64,000 nt of DNA from positions 1 to 64,000 of the forward strand of contig DATJTE010000163.1 of assembly GCA_035503715.1 (NCBI GenBank). The letters are read 5' to 3'. The stretch is from OAS926 sp035503715 (GTDB taxonomy: Bacteria > Pseudomonadota > Alphaproteobacteria > Rhizobiales > Rhizobiaceae). The number at the start of each line of letters is the position of its first letter. Within the stretch, counting starts at the first letter, position 1. The translations under genes and the position numbers were made by a program. Positions 7,486 through 16,814 of this stretch are shown piece after piece. The notes below the pieces were generated by a model. It was not told the DNA's origin. It saw only the letters and a list, made by a program, of their open reading frames with translations, and did no database searches.

Positions 7486-10164
7486 TTGTCATCATCGACT
7501 GCCGTTGCGACGCATCCATTCCTGACAGGTGGCGGCGAGGCCGCCGACATCATAGCCCAATTTAACTGGAGCAAGACGTCCGTCGGCCCAATCTCAGGCT
7601 GGCCGGCGAGTATGAAGGCGTCGCTCGCATTGATCTTGAGGTCACCGGTGCCGATCGTCACGCTGTGGGGCGAAGACGGCATCATGATCTACAATGATGG
7701 CTATTCCCAATTTGCCGGGCAGCGCCATCCGAAGCTGTTCGGTTCGAAGGTGCGCGAAGGCTGGCCCGAAGTCGCGGACTTCAACGACAACATCATGAAG
7801 GTCGGACTGGCCGGCGACACGCTCGCGTACCGCGAGATCGTGCTGACGCTGTCCCGCCACGGCAAGCCAGAAGACGCCTACCTAGACCTCGACTATTCGC
7901 CGCTGCTTGGCGACGACGGCAAGCCGGCCGGCGTCATGGCGATCGTGGTTGAGATCACCGAGAAGGTAAAGATCGAGCGCGAACTTGAAGCCGAACGCGA
8001 GAGCTTGAGGCGGATGTTCGAGCAGGCGCCCGGCTTTATCGCCGCGACGTCTGGTCCCCAGCATACCTTCACCATGCTCAACCAGGCCTACCGGCAGCTC
8101 GTCGGCCAGCGCGAGGTGCTAGGCATGGGCGTTGCGGATGCGCTTCCCGAGGTGGTTGAACAGGGCTTTGTGCGGCTGCTCGATCAGGTCTATTCGACCG
8201 GCGAGCCCTATGTCGGCCGCGGCGCCCGCGTCGACCTTCGCTACGGACCCGGCGACCTGCTTGACGAGCGTTATCTCGACTTCATCTACCAGCCGATCGT
8301 CGGCGAAGGCGGTGCCGTCACCGGCGTGTTCATTCAGGGACACGATGTCACGGAGCAGAAGCGCATCGAAACCGCGATCCGCAAGGAGACCCGCAAGCTT
8401 GAAGTGCTCAACCGCACAGGCGCGGCCGTCGCCGCTGAGCTCGACGTGGATAAAGTCATTCAACGGGTCACCGACGCGTGCACCGAATTGGTCGGCGCTG
8501 AGTTCGGAGCTTTTTTCTACAACGTCGTCAACGACAAGGGCGAAAGCTACATGCTCTACGCCCTCTCGGGCGTCGACCGTTCGCACTTCGACAAATTCCC
8601 GATGCCACGTAACACGGCAGTGTTCGCGCCAACCTTCGACGGTGAAGGTGTGGTGCGCTCCGATGACATTCTGAAAGACCCGCGCTACGGCAAGAGCGAG
8701 CCGTATCGCGGCATGCCGGAAGGGCATCTCCCGGTCCGCTCCTATCTGGCAGTGCCCGTCGTTTCTCGCTCTGGCGAGGTAATCGGCGGACTCTTCTTCG
8801 GGCACGGCCAACCCAGCAAATTCCTGGAAGAACACGAAGAGCTGCTGATGGGCATCGCCGGGCAGGCAGCGACGGCCATCGACAATGGGCGGCTTTTCCA
8901 GGCGACCGAGCGCGAGGTTGGCGAGCGACGCCGTGCGGAAGCGGCCCTGCAGGTTCTCAACGCGACGCTCGAACAGCGCGTTATCGAAGAGGTCGCCGAG
9001 CGCTCCAAAGCCGAAGACCAGCTTCGCCAGGTTCAGAAGATGGAAGCCGTCGGCCAGTTGACCGGCGGCATCGCGCATGACTTCAACAACATGCTCGCGG
9101 TCATCATTGGCGGCCTCAATATTCTGCAGCGCAAGCTCGCAAAGGGCGAAACAGATGTCGGCCGTTTTGTCGAAGGTGCTATCGACGGCGCGCAGCGGGC
9201 CGCGGCACTGACGCAGCGCCTTCTGGCCTTTTCCCGCCAGCAGCCGCTCGCACCTGAACCGCTCAGCCCAAGCCGGCTGGTCTCCGGAATGACGGAACTT
9301 CTTGCACGCACGCTTGGCGAAACGATAGCGGTCGAAACGGTGCTTACTGCCGGCGCATGGCAGGTCAAAGCCGATCCGACCCAACTCGAGAACGCGCTCC
9401 TTAACCTGTCGGTCAACGCGCGCGACGCGATGGCAGGCGGAGGCAAACTTACCATCGAGACGTCGAATGCCTTTATCGACGACGTTTATTCCAAGGAATA
9501 TGCTATCCCGTCAGGCCAATACGTGATGATCGCGGTCGCGGACACCGGCATGGGGATGGCGCAAGACGTAATCGCCAAGGCTTTCGACCCATTCTTTACG
9601 ACGAAGGGAGTCGGCAAGGGCACCGGTCTTGGCCTTAGCCAGGTCTATGGCTTCGTCCGGCAGTCGGGCGGCCACGTGAAAATCTACTCCGAAATCGGCG
9701 TCGGCACGACGGTCAAGATCTACCTGCCGCGTTACTATGGCGAGACGGTTGCGGCAGCCGCAAAAAGCGAACAACCTGCCGCGGCGCTGCGCGGCCTGCC
9801 GAGCGAAGTCGTACTGGTGGTTGAAGACGATGATCGTGTCCGGGCCGTCTCGATCGAGGCGCTTAAGGAACTCGGTTACAGCGTCATCGAAGCAACGACG
9901 CCCATCGAGGCGCTTCGCAAGCTCGAAGGCGGGCTCAAAGTCTCACTGCTCTTCACCGACGTGGTGATGCCCGACATGTCGGGGCGCGAACTCGCCGATC
10001 TGGCGCGGCGGATCTATCCCGACCTGAAGGTCCTCTACACGACCGGCTACACGCGCAACGCTATCGTTCACAACGGCATCCTCGATCCAGGAACGAGCCT
10101 GCTGACCAAGCCATTCAGCGTCGACGAGCTGTCCGCGAAAGTTCGCGCCATACTTGACAGCTAG
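7486..10164 (+). CDS. Hybrid sensor histidine kinase (PAS-PAS-GAF-HisKA-HATPase-REC)
   Basis: This 892-residue protein starts with a TTG preceded by GGAGGGG at 7474-7480. Domains in order are a PAS-like fold (about residues 25-155), a second PAS (about 170-295), a GAF domain (about 310-470), a short coiled linker, HisKA with the phospho-acceptor His531 in GIAHDFNN, HATPase_c (about 620-750; DTGMGMA, then GTGLGLSQVYGF) and a C-terminal receiver with Asp825 in LFTDVVMPD. No transmembrane segment is evident, so it should sense a cytoplasmic signal. HDFNN-type hybrid kinases are numerous in this group and often signal to a separate regulator. No partner regulator is adjacent, so the output is unknown. 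Confidence 0.9.
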   Translation: MSSSTAVATHPFLTGGGEAADIIAQFNWSKTSVGPISGWPASMKASLALILRSPVPIVTLWGEDGIMIYNDGYSQFAGQRHPKLFGSKVREGWPEVADFNDNIMKVGLAGDTLAYREIVLTLSRHGKPEDAYLDLDYSPLLGDDGKPAGVMAIVVEITEKVKIERELEAERESLRRMFEQAPGFIAATSGPQHTFTMLNQAYRQLVGQREVLGMGVADALPEVVEQGFVRLLDQVYSTGEPYVGRGARVDLRYGPGDLLDERYLDFIYQPIVGEGGAVTGVFIQGHDVTEQKRIETAIRKETRKLEVLNRTGAAVAAELDVDKVIQRVTDACTELVGAEFGAFFYNVVNDKGESYMLYALSGVDRSHFDKFPMPRNTAVFAPTFDGEGVVRSDDILKDPRYGKSEPYRGMPEGHLPVRSYLAVPVVSRSGEVIGGLFFGHGQPSKFLEEHEELLMGIAGQAATAIDNGRLFQATEREVGERRRAEAALQVLNATLEQRVIEEVAERSKAEDQLRQVQKMEAVGQLTGGIAHDFNNMLAVIIGGLNILQRKLAKGETDVGRFVEGAIDGAQRAAALTQRLLAFSRQQPLAPEPLSPSRLVSGMTELLARTLGETIAVETVLTAGAWQVKADPTQLENALLNLSVNARDAMAGGGKLTIETSNAFIDDVYSKEYAIPSGQYVMIAVADTGMGMAQDVIAKAFDPFFTTKGVGKGTGLGLSQVYGFVRQSGGHVKIYSEIGVGTTVKIYLPRYYGETVAAAAKSEQPAAALRGLPSEVVLVVEDDDRVRAVSIEALKELGYSVIEATTPIEALRKLEGGLKVSLLFTDVVMPDMSGRELADLARRIYPDLKVLYTTGYTRNAIVHNGILDPGTSLLTKPFSVDELSAKVRAILDS

Positions 10165-10182
10165 ATCGGAACAGGAGCGCCG

Positions 10183-11271
10183 TCAGACGCGAAAGTGCTT
10201 CGACAGTTTCAGCGCCTGGCCCTGATAGTTTGAGCCGAGGTCGGTGCCGTAGAGCGCCGAGGGCCGCGACAGCATGTGCTCGTAGACAAGCCGCCCGACG
10301 ATCTGCCCGTGTTCGAGGATGAACGGCACTTCGTGGCTGCGGACTTCCAGCACCGCACGGCTGCCGGTGCCGCCGGCCGCCGAATGCCCGAAACCGGGAT
10401 CGAAGAAGCCGGCATAATGGACACGGAACTCGCCGACCAGCGGATCGAACGGCGTCATCTCCGCCGCAAAGAGCGGCGGCACATGAACAGCTTCGCGCGA
10501 GACGAGGATGTAGAACTCGTCCGGGTCGAGGATGAGTTCGCCGGAACCGCGCCGGTAGATCGGCTCCCAGAAATCGTAAACCTCCTGCGCGGCGCGCTTG
10601 TCCACATCGACCACTGCGGTGTGATGCTTGCCGCGATAGCCGACCAGCCCGTTCGCATCACCCGACAGGTCGATCGACATGGCGATGCCGGCACCGGAAA
10701 TGTTCGGCTGCTCGGAAGCGACCAGCGTCTCGTTTTTGTGCAGCTCGTGCAGCTCCTGCTCCGAGAGCAGCGCGCTGCCGGTGCGAAAGCGTATCTGCGA
10801 GAGCCGCGAGCCAGTGCGCACGATGATCGGAAAGGTGCGCGGGGATACCTCGATGTAGAGCGGCCCGTCGTAACCAGCCGGGATCTTGTCGAACTCCTGG
10901 CCGCGATCGGCCATCACGCGGGTAAAAATGTCGAGGCGGCCGGTCGAGCTTTTCGGGTTCGCCGATGCCGAGATCGTCTCGGGAAGCTTTGGCCGTTCCA
11001 GCAGTGGGACGATGTAGACGCAGCCGACTTCGAGCACCGCGCCGTTGGTCAGGTCGATCTCATGCAGCTTCAGCTTTTCGAGTTTTGCAGCGACCTCAGT
11101 GTTCGGTCCCGGCAAAAAACTCGCGCGGACGCGGTAGGCTTTCTCGCCGAGCCTGAGATCGAGGCTCGCCGGCTGGATCTGGTCGGCATCGAGCGGCCGC
11201 GGCGCGGCGAGCGCTCCGCTGTCGAAGAGCCCTTTGATCTCCCGGTCCGGCAGGATTCCCGACTGGCGCAC
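10183..11271 (-). CDS. dcd: 2'-deoxycytidine 5'-triphosphate deaminase (long form)
   Basis: This 362-residue enzyme has two tandem dUTPase/DCD-like beta domains, about twice the size of E. coli Dcd, as is usual in alphaproteobacteria. The first half carries ANPKSSTGRLDIFTRV and the second GSRAVLEVRSHEVPFILEHGQ, both with the conserved Ser/Arg and Glu positions of the fold. It converts dCTP to dUTP for thymidylate synthesis. It is convergent with the kinase gene (18-bp gap) and divergent from metZ; the SAM-II riboswitch of metZ lies in the shared spacer. Confidence 0.85.
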   Translation of the reverse strand: MRQSGILPDREIKGLFDSGALAAPRPLDADQIQPASLDLRLGEKAYRVRASFLPGPNTEVAAKLEKLKLHEIDLTNGAVLEVGCVYIVPLLERPKLPETISASANPKSSTGRLDIFTRVMADRGQEFDKIPAGYDGPLYIEVSPRTFPIIVRTGSRLSQIRFRTGSALLSEQELHELHKNETLVASEQPNISGAGIAMSIDLSGDANGLVGYRGKHHTAVVDVDKRAAQEVYDFWEPIYRRGSGELILDPDEFYILVSREAVHVPPLFAAEMTPFDPLVGEFRVHYAGFFDPGFGHSAAGGTGSRAVLEVRSHEVPFILEHGQIVGRLVYEHMLSRPSALYGTDLGSNYQGQALKLSKHFRV

Positions 11272-11359
11272 GCGTTGCTCGCAAGAAAACTCGTGGCGGG
11301 AGGTTTAGCGATGGCCCCCCGATTGACGCAAGCCGCGACCGGCCTTAAAGGAAGCTTAT

Positions 11360-11417
11360 CCCGTGGTGATTTGGCCGGTCGGCTTGCAGCCACGTAAAAC
11401 AAGTCGCTAAAGGACCG
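11360..11417 (+). promoter_or_regulatory. SAM-II riboswitch (metA motif)
   Basis: The stretch beginning CGTGGTGATTTGGCCGGTCG and ending ACAAGTCGCTAAAGGACC follows the SAM-II consensus, including the H-type pseudoknot partners GGTCGGC/GCAGCCACG and the conserved TAAACAAGTCGCTAAAGGACC-like tail (one base differs). SAM-II elements bind S-adenosylmethionine and switch off methionine genes. It sits about 70 bp upstream of metZ with a terminator between. Confidence 0.95.
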
Positions 11418-11437
11418 AGGGCCTTCAAGCCATTGGA

Positions 11438-11466
11438 CCGGTTGCGACTTTCGCGGCCGGTTTTTT
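11438..11466 (+). terminator. Intrinsic terminator in the metZ leader
   Basis: CCGGTTGCG and CGCGGCCGG pair over nine positions (two G-T wobbles) around the loop ACTTT, followed by six T. It lies between the SAM-II aptamer and the metZ start, so SAM binding may act by promoting early termination. The link between aptamer and terminator is an inference. Confidence 0.75.
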
Positions 11467-11484
11467 GTTTTGGGGTGACGGAAA

Positions 11485-12669
11485 ATGACGAAGAACAGCT
11501 GGAAGCCGGCCACGCAACTGGTGCATGGCGGCACGCTCCGCTCGCAGTTTGGCGAGACGTCGGAAGCGATGTACCTCACCCAGGGTTTCGTCTACGACAC
11601 GGCCGAGGCCGCCGAAGCCCGCTTCAAGGGCGAAGAGCCGGGTTTCATCTATTCGCGTTACGCCAACCCGACCGTCGACATGTTCGAGAAGCGCATGTGC
11701 GCGCTGGAGGGCGCGGAGGACGCCCGGGCGACCTCCTCCGGCATGGCCGCGGTGTCCGCTGCGCTGCTCTGCTCGGTGAAGGCCGGCGATCACGTCGTGG
11801 CTGCCCGCGCTCTATTCGGTTCCTGCCGTTGGGTGGTCGAGACGCTGATGCCGAAATACGGCATCCAGAGCACGCTGGTCGACGGCACGAAGATCGACGA
11901 GTGGGAGAAGGCGATAAAGCCGAACACCAAGCTCTTCTTCCTCGAAAGCCCGACCAACCCGACGCTGGAGGTGATCGACATCGCCGCCGTCGCCAAGCTC
12001 GCCAACTCGATCAACGCGCGGCTTGTCGTGGACAACGTTTTCGCGACACCGCTGCAGCAGAAGCCGCTGGAGCTCGGTGCGCATATCGTCGTCTATTCGG
12101 CGACCAAGCATATCGACGGACAAGGCCGCTGCCTCGGCGGGGTCGTGCTGTCGGACAAGAAGTGGATCGACGAAAATTTGCATGACTATTTCCGGCACAC
12201 CGGCCCAAGTCTCTCGCCGTTCAATGCATGGACCCTGCTCAAGGGGCTGGAAACATTGCCGATCCGGGTGAAGCAGCAGACGGAGAGCGCGGCGCGCATC
12301 GCCGGTCACCTCGCCTGCCAGCCGAGCGTCGCGAAGGTGATCTACCCCGGCCGCAACGATCATCCGCAGGCTGACATCATCGCCCGCCAGATGACGGGTG
12401 GCTCGACGCTGATCTGTTTCGAATTGAAGGGCGGCAAGAAATCCGCTTTCAATTTCTCGAACGCGCTGAAGATCACACGCATCTCGAACAATCTCGGCGA
12501 CGCGAAGAGCTTGATCACCCATCCGGCGACAACGACGCACAAGAACCTCACCGAAGAGGCGCGGCTCGCGCTCGGCATCAATCCGGGCACGTTGCGTATC
12601 TCGATCGGTCTGGAGGACCCCGACGACCTGATTGGGGACATCGACCAGGCGCTGAAGACGGCGGCCTAG
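11485..12669 (+). CDS. metZ: O-succinylhomoserine sulfhydrylase
   Basis: This 394-residue PLP enzyme belongs to the Cys/Met metabolism family. The PLP lysine is Lys208 in YSATKHIDGQGR, and the family's SGMAAVSAAL, YSRYANPT and FLESPTNPT motifs are all present. It makes homocysteine from O-succinylhomoserine and sulfide. The GQGRCLGG sequence after the lysine and the SAM-II leader both fit MetZ instead of a cystathionine enzyme. It is a single gene, controlled by the riboswitch and terminator upstream. Confidence 0.92.
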   Translation: MTKNSWKPATQLVHGGTLRSQFGETSEAMYLTQGFVYDTAEAAEARFKGEEPGFIYSRYANPTVDMFEKRMCALEGAEDARATSSGMAAVSAALLCSVKAGDHVVAARALFGSCRWVVETLMPKYGIQSTLVDGTKIDEWEKAIKPNTKLFFLESPTNPTLEVIDIAAVAKLANSINARLVVDNVFATPLQQKPLELGAHIVVYSATKHIDGQGRCLGGVVLSDKKWIDENLHDYFRHTGPSLSPFNAWTLLKGLETLPIRVKQQTESAARIAGHLACQPSVAKVIYPGRNDHPQADIIARQMTGGSTLICFELKGGKKSAFNFSNALKITRISNNLGDAKSLITHPATTTHKNLTEEARLALGINPGTLRISIGLEDPDDLIGDIDQALKTAA

Positions 12670-13004
12670 GCTTTCAGCCGCGCCTGCAGCTTTTTGGGCG
12701 CGACCGAGCGCCACGCATAGGTCATGGCGTGGCGCACGGTTTCGGCGTCCGCCTTGGCCAGAACCACGCGCGTCCAGCCTTTCTGGCCCCACGAGCCGTG
12801 CACGGGCTCGAACATGCCGGGGGCAGTTTCCATGAACAGTTTCTGCTCATCGGGAGAAAATTTCAGCACCGCGCGCTGATCCACCTGCCTCAGCGTGGCG
12901 AAAATCTTGCCCTCGACGCGGAAGTCGTCGACCTCGATGTGCCGCCCTTGCACAGCGCCCGGAAAGGACAGCGCCAGGGCGGAAAACTCGTCCATCGTCA
13001 GCAT
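12666..13004 (-). CDS. MmcQ/YjbR-family protein
   Basis: This 112-residue protein has the YjbR/MmcQ fold pattern: an N-terminal helix ending in FPGAVQGRHIEVDDFRV, a central KIFATL strand with QRAVLKFSP, and a C-terminal WTRVVLAKAD...MTYAWRSVAP segment. The fold resembles a double-wing DNA-binding module, but the function of the family is unknown. Its last codons overlap the 3' end of metZ on the opposite strand by 4 bp. An internal Met four codons in could also be the start. Confidence 0.8.
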   Translation of the reverse strand: MLTMDEFSALALSFPGAVQGRHIEVDDFRVEGKIFATLRQVDQRAVLKFSPDEQKLFMETAPGMFEPVHGSWGQKGWTRVVLAKADAETVRHAMTYAWRSVAPKKLQARLKA

Positions 13005-13094
13005 TTGTTGATCATCGCCCCGATTTTTCGGCGTTCACAATCGCGCCAAAAGGGAGACAATGATAGAAGATTTGTTACCCGAGTGGACGAAGCC

Positions 13095-13487
13095 ATGTAC
13101 CGTTCCGTGACGCACAATATCGAGGTGAACGTCGAACCGTTCTTCCTCGACGACCGTTCGGATCCGTCCGAGAGCCGCTATGTCTGGGCCTACCGCATCA
13201 CAATCGCCAACCAGTCCGACGACCACGTGAAGCTGGTTTCGCGTTACTGGCACATCACCGATGGGCGCGGTCGCGTGGAGGAAGTGCGCGGACCGGGCGT
13301 CGTTGGCGAGCAACCGGAGCTCGATCCGGGCGACAGCTTCCAGTACACGTCCGGGTGCCCGCTTTCGACGCCGTCGGGCATCATGGTCGGGCGCTATACG
13401 ATGCGGAATTCACGCGGCGAAACATTCGACATCGACATTCCGGCCTTCTCGCTCGACATGCCAGGCAACCGGCGCACTGTGAACTGA
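13095..13487 (+). CDS. apaG: ApaG (Co2+/Mg2+ efflux-associated) protein
   Basis: This 130-residue protein is a single ApaG beta-sandwich (fibronectin-III-like) domain of normal length. The family motifs ESRYVWAYRITIANQS, LVSRYWHITDG, EQPELDPGDSFQYTSG and GIMVGRYTM are all intact. The biochemical role is not settled in the family. The start MYRSVTHNIEV matches the usual ApaG beginning; longer in-frame reading upstream is antisense to the yjbR-like gene. It ends at a bidirectional terminator shared with hslO. Confidence 0.92.
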   Translation: MYRSVTHNIEVNVEPFFLDDRSDPSESRYVWAYRITIANQSDDHVKLVSRYWHITDGRGRVEEVRGPGVVGEQPELDPGDSFQYTSGCPLSTPSGIMVGRYTMRNSRGETFDIDIPAFSLDMPGNRRTVN

Positions 13488-13491
13488 AACG

Positions 13492-13516
13492 AAAACGCCG
13501 CCCGGAAGGCGGCGTT
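13492..13516. terminator. Bidirectional terminator between apaG and hslO
   Basis: AAAACGCCGCC and GGCGGCGTTTT form a perfect hairpin with a three-base loop, with T runs on both strands. It serves the two convergent genes. Confidence 0.85.
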
Positions 13517-13522
13517 TTGCAG

Positions 13523-14530
13523 TCAGTTGACCGTGTTGAATTCCGCAGGATCGAAGGTGTACTCCTTCGAGCAGAACTCACAATTGACGCGGATGCGCCC
13601 GTTCTCAGTGCTCTCAACGATCTCCTCGGCGGAGAAACCACTCAATATGCCGCGGATCTTGTCATGCGAGCAGGAGCAGTTGTCGACGACAGACACACCG
13701 TCGAAGACGCGCACCCCGTGCTCGTGGAAAAGCCGGTAAAGCAGCCGCTCGGTGCCGACCGTGGGGTCAACCAGTTCCGCCGGCTCCACCGTCTTCATCA
13801 GCAGCAGCGCCTCCTGCCAGGCATTGTCGGTCGGATCGAAGTCCGAACCGGCGTCGCCATCCCCACCCGGAAGGTCCGGCAGCCGCAGCCGCTCAGGCGC
13901 CGCGGGCAGGAACTGCACGAGGAGACCGCCCGCACGCCAACGCTCGCGGCCGTTCCCATCGCCGGGCACGACCTGTTTCGCCACCGAGAGCCGCACGTCG
14001 GTCGGGATCTGCTCCGACTGGCGGAAATAGGCGCGCGCGACATGCTCGAGCGACTTGCCGTCGAGCTCGACAATGCCCTGATAACGCTGGGTGTACGCGC
14101 CCTGGTCTATTGTCAGCGCGAGGACGCCCTTGCCGAGCAATTCTTCGGGTTTGTCCTTGCCTGCCTCCACCGCGGTCTGGAGCCGACCGGCGTCGAAGCG
14201 CGCATAGGCGCGCAGCGAGTCCGGCGTCGAGAAGTCGGCGACCAGCATGTCGACCGGTCCGTCGGACTTCGTCTGCAGGATGAACTTGCCTTCGAACTTC
14301 AACGCCGTGCCCAAAAGCACGGTCAGCACCGACACCTCGGCCAGCAGTCGGGCGACGGGCGCCGGATAATCATGGCGCGACAGGATCTGATCGAGCATTG
14401 ACCCGAGCTGCACCGCGCGGCCGCGAATATCCAGTGGCGCAACCTCGAAGGGCACCACATGATCATCGCCGGCAAAGCCGAATTCGCCGAGCTTCTTAGC
14501 CTGTTCCGACAATTGAACGGTTTCCATCAT
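13523..14530 (-). CDS. hslO: Redox-regulated chaperone Hsp33
   Basis: This 335-residue protein has an N-terminal Hsp33 core (about residues 15-240) and the C-terminal zinc switch with CSC (in VVDNCSCSHDK) and CEFC. These are the four cysteines that bind zinc when reduced and form disulfides under oxidation to activate holdase activity. The start at 14530 has GGAG eight bases upstream; a further 34 codons are open upstream but unlike the family. It lies directly after argF on the same strand and may be co-transcribed with it. Confidence 0.92.
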   Translation of the reverse strand: MMETVQLSEQAKKLGEFGFAGDDHVVPFEVAPLDIRGRAVQLGSMLDQILSRHDYPAPVARLLAEVSVLTVLLGTALKFEGKFILQTKSDGPVDMLVADFSTPDSLRAYARFDAGRLQTAVEAGKDKPEELLGKGVLALTIDQGAYTQRYQGIVELDGKSLEHVARAYFRQSEQIPTDVRLSVAKQVVPGDGNGRERWRAGGLLVQFLPAAPERLRLPDLPGGDGDAGSDFDPTDNAWQEALLLMKTVEPAELVDPTVGTERLLYRLFHEHGVRVFDGVSVVDNCSCSHDKIRGILSGFSAEEIVESTENGRIRVNCEFCSKEYTFDPAEFNTVN

Positions 14531-14632
14531 GACAAAACTCCGGTCGGCACGGGCGCCGCCCGGAGGAAAGCACGCGTTCCGACACCAAATCTGAGGGTGA
14601 TGGACCCGAGATAGGTATCGGTCAGCCTGCAA

Positions 14633-15556
14633 TCAAGCTCCGAGGCACCAGGCGAGCACGGCCTTCTGGGCGTGCAGCCGGTTTTCAGCCTCGTCGAACA
14701 CCACGGAGTGCGGCCCGTCGATGACCTCGTCCGTCACTTCCTCGCCGCGATGCGCCGGCAGGCAGTGCATGAACAGCGCGTCTTTCTTGGCATGCTTCAT
14801 CAGCGCGGCGTTCACCTGGTAAGGGACAAAAACGTTGTGGCCGCGGGCGCGATGCTCCTGGCCCATCGAGACCCAGGTATCGGTCATCACGCAGTCCGCT
14901 GCGTCGACTGCCTGCTCGGCCGTCTTCGAGAATTCGATGCGGCCGCCATTGCGCATCGACCAGTCCGTGTACTTTTCGCCCGGCTCGCTGCCTTCCGGCA
15001 CGGCGACCCGCAGGTTGAAACCGAAGCGCGCCGAAGCCTCCAGCAGCGAATGCAGCACGTTGTTGCCGTCGCCGGTCCAGGCGAAGGTCTTGTCCTTCAC
15101 ACTGCCGCGATGCTCCTCGAATGTCATCACGTCCGCCATCAACTGGCAGGGATGGGTGTCGTCGGTCAGCCCGTTGATGACGGGCACGGTCGCATTCTCG
15201 GTCAGCTCCAGCAGCCGCGCGTGCGCGGTCGTGCGGATCATGATCGCGTCGACATAACGCGACAGGACCTTCGCCGTGTCGGCGATGGTTTCGCTGCGGC
15301 CAAGCTGCATCTCGGTGCCGGTCAGCATGATCGTCTCGCCGCCGAGCTGGCGCATGGCGACGTCGAAAGAGACTCGCGTGCGGGTCGACGGCTTGTCGAA
15401 GATCATGGCGAGAACCTTGCCGTCGAACGGCTTGCTCCTCTCGCCTGCCTTCAGCTTCTCCTTGCGAGCCACCGCATCATTCAGGATGGCGCGCAGCTCC
15501 GAAGCCGGAACGGTGGACAGGTCGGTGAAATGTCTCGGTGTCCCCATTGATGACAC
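14633..15556 (-). CDS. argF: Ornithine carbamoyltransferase
   Basis: This 307-residue enzyme carries the carbamoyl-phosphate motif STRTR (residues 57-61), the HPCQ motif, the ornithine-loop sequence DTWVSMGQE and the catalytic FMHCLPAHRGEEV. It makes citrulline from ornithine in arginine synthesis. It follows argD with a two-base gap, so the two are one operon. Length is normal. Confidence 0.95.
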   Translation of the reverse strand: MSSMGTPRHFTDLSTVPASELRAILNDAVARKEKLKAGERSKPFDGKVLAMIFDKPSTRTRVSFDVAMRQLGGETIMLTGTEMQLGRSETIADTAKVLSRYVDAIMIRTTAHARLLELTENATVPVINGLTDDTHPCQLMADVMTFEEHRGSVKDKTFAWTGDGNNVLHSLLEASARFGFNLRVAVPEGSEPGEKYTDWSMRNGGRIEFSKTAEQAVDAADCVMTDTWVSMGQEHRARGHNVFVPYQVNAALMKHAKKDALFMHCLPAHRGEEVTDEVIDGPHSVVFDEAENRLHAQKAVLAWCLGA

Positions 15557-15558
15557 GC

Positions 15559-16746
15559 TCAGGCGACGGTTGCGGTCGCGAGGCTTTTGACGCCGGCGCG
15601 GATGCGATCGAGGCCGATGCGGATTTCCTCATCGGTGACAGTCAGCGGCGGCAGGAGCCGCACGACATTGTCGCCGGCCGTGACCGAGAGAAGCTTCTGC
15701 TCGCGAAGCGCGGCGCCGACCTTGGTGTTGGGCATCTTACATTTCAGACCGAGCATCAGGCCTTCGCCGCGGATGCCTTCGATCACGTCGGGAAACTCAT
15801 CCGCGACGGAGGCGAGACCCTGCTTGAGCAGCAGCGCCTTGCGCGCGACCTCATCGAGGAAGCCGGGCTCCAGAACGACGTCCAGCACGGCATTGCCGAC
15901 GGCCATGGCGAGCGGATTGCCGCCAAAAGTCGTGCCGTGGACACCGGCCGTCATGCCGGTGGCCGCTTCATCGGTCGCAAGGCACGCGCCCATGGGGAAA
16001 CCGCCGCCGATACCCTTGGCGATCGCCATCAGGTCGGGCGTCACGCCAGACCACTCATGCGCGAAGAGCTTGCCGGTACGGCCGATGCCGCACTGAACCT
16101 CGTCGAAGATCAGCAGCAGGCCATGCTTGTCGCAAAGCTCGCGCAGTTTCTTCAGCATCTGTGTCGTGGCGGTACGGATACCGCCCTCGCCCTGCAGCGG
16201 CTCGATCAGGATCGCTGCCGTCTCCGGGCCGATCAGCTTCTCGGCAGCCGCCACGTCGCCGAATGCGACCTGGTCAAAACCTTCGACCTTCGGGCCAAAA
16301 CCTTCCAGATATTTCTGCTGTCCGCCGGCGGCGATCGTCGCCAGCGTGCGGCCGTGGAAAGCGCCTTCGAAGGTGATCGTGCGAAAACGCTCCGGATGAC
16401 CGTTCACATACTGATAGCGGCGCGCAGTCTTGATCGCGCACTCGAGCGCCTCGGCGCCAGAGTTCGTAAAAAACACCTTGTCGGCGAATGTCGCTTCGAC
16501 GAGGCGGTCGGCAAGTTGCCGCTGTCCCGGAATCTCATACAGGTTCGAGACATGCCAGAGCTTCGCCGCCTGCTCGGTCAGCGCCGCGACGAGGTGCGGA
16601 TGGCTGTAGCCGAGCGAGTTCACGGCGATGCCAGCAGCAAAATCCAGATATCGCTCGCCGTCGACCGTCGTCAGCCAGGAGCCCTCGCCCTTTTCGAAGG
16701 CGAGAGGCGCGCGCGCAAAGGTCTCGTAAAGCGCCGAACCGCTCAT
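15559..16746 (-). CDS. argD: Acetylornithine/succinyldiaminopimelate aminotransferase
   Basis: This 395-residue class-III PLP aminotransferase has the FFTNSGAEALECAIK cofactor motif, LLIFDEVQCGIGRTG with the PLP-contacting Asp, and the Schiff-base lysine in MAIAKGIGGGFPMG. It converts N-acetylglutamate semialdehyde to acetylornithine. It is the first gene of the argD-argF pair, with AGAGGA upstream of its ATG. A leader with two competing hairpins lies 70-100 bp upstream. Confidence 0.93.
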   Translation of the reverse strand: MSGSALYETFARAPLAFEKGEGSWLTTVDGERYLDFAAGIAVNSLGYSHPHLVAALTEQAAKLWHVSNLYEIPGQRQLADRLVEATFADKVFFTNSGAEALECAIKTARRYQYVNGHPERFRTITFEGAFHGRTLATIAAGGQQKYLEGFGPKVEGFDQVAFGDVAAAEKLIGPETAAILIEPLQGEGGIRTATTQMLKKLRELCDKHGLLLIFDEVQCGIGRTGKLFAHEWSGVTPDLMAIAKGIGGGFPMGACLATDEAATGMTAGVHGTTFGGNPLAMAVGNAVLDVVLEPGFLDEVARKALLLKQGLASVADEFPDVIEGIRGEGLMLGLKCKMPNTKVGAALREQKLLSVTAGDNVVRLLPPLTVTDEEIRIGLDRIRAGVKSLATATVA

Positions 16747-16814
16747 TATATCCTCTATCGAACCAGTCCTTTGGAACGGTTTCCCGAACCATATTCAGCG
16801 GCCGCGAGAAAACC

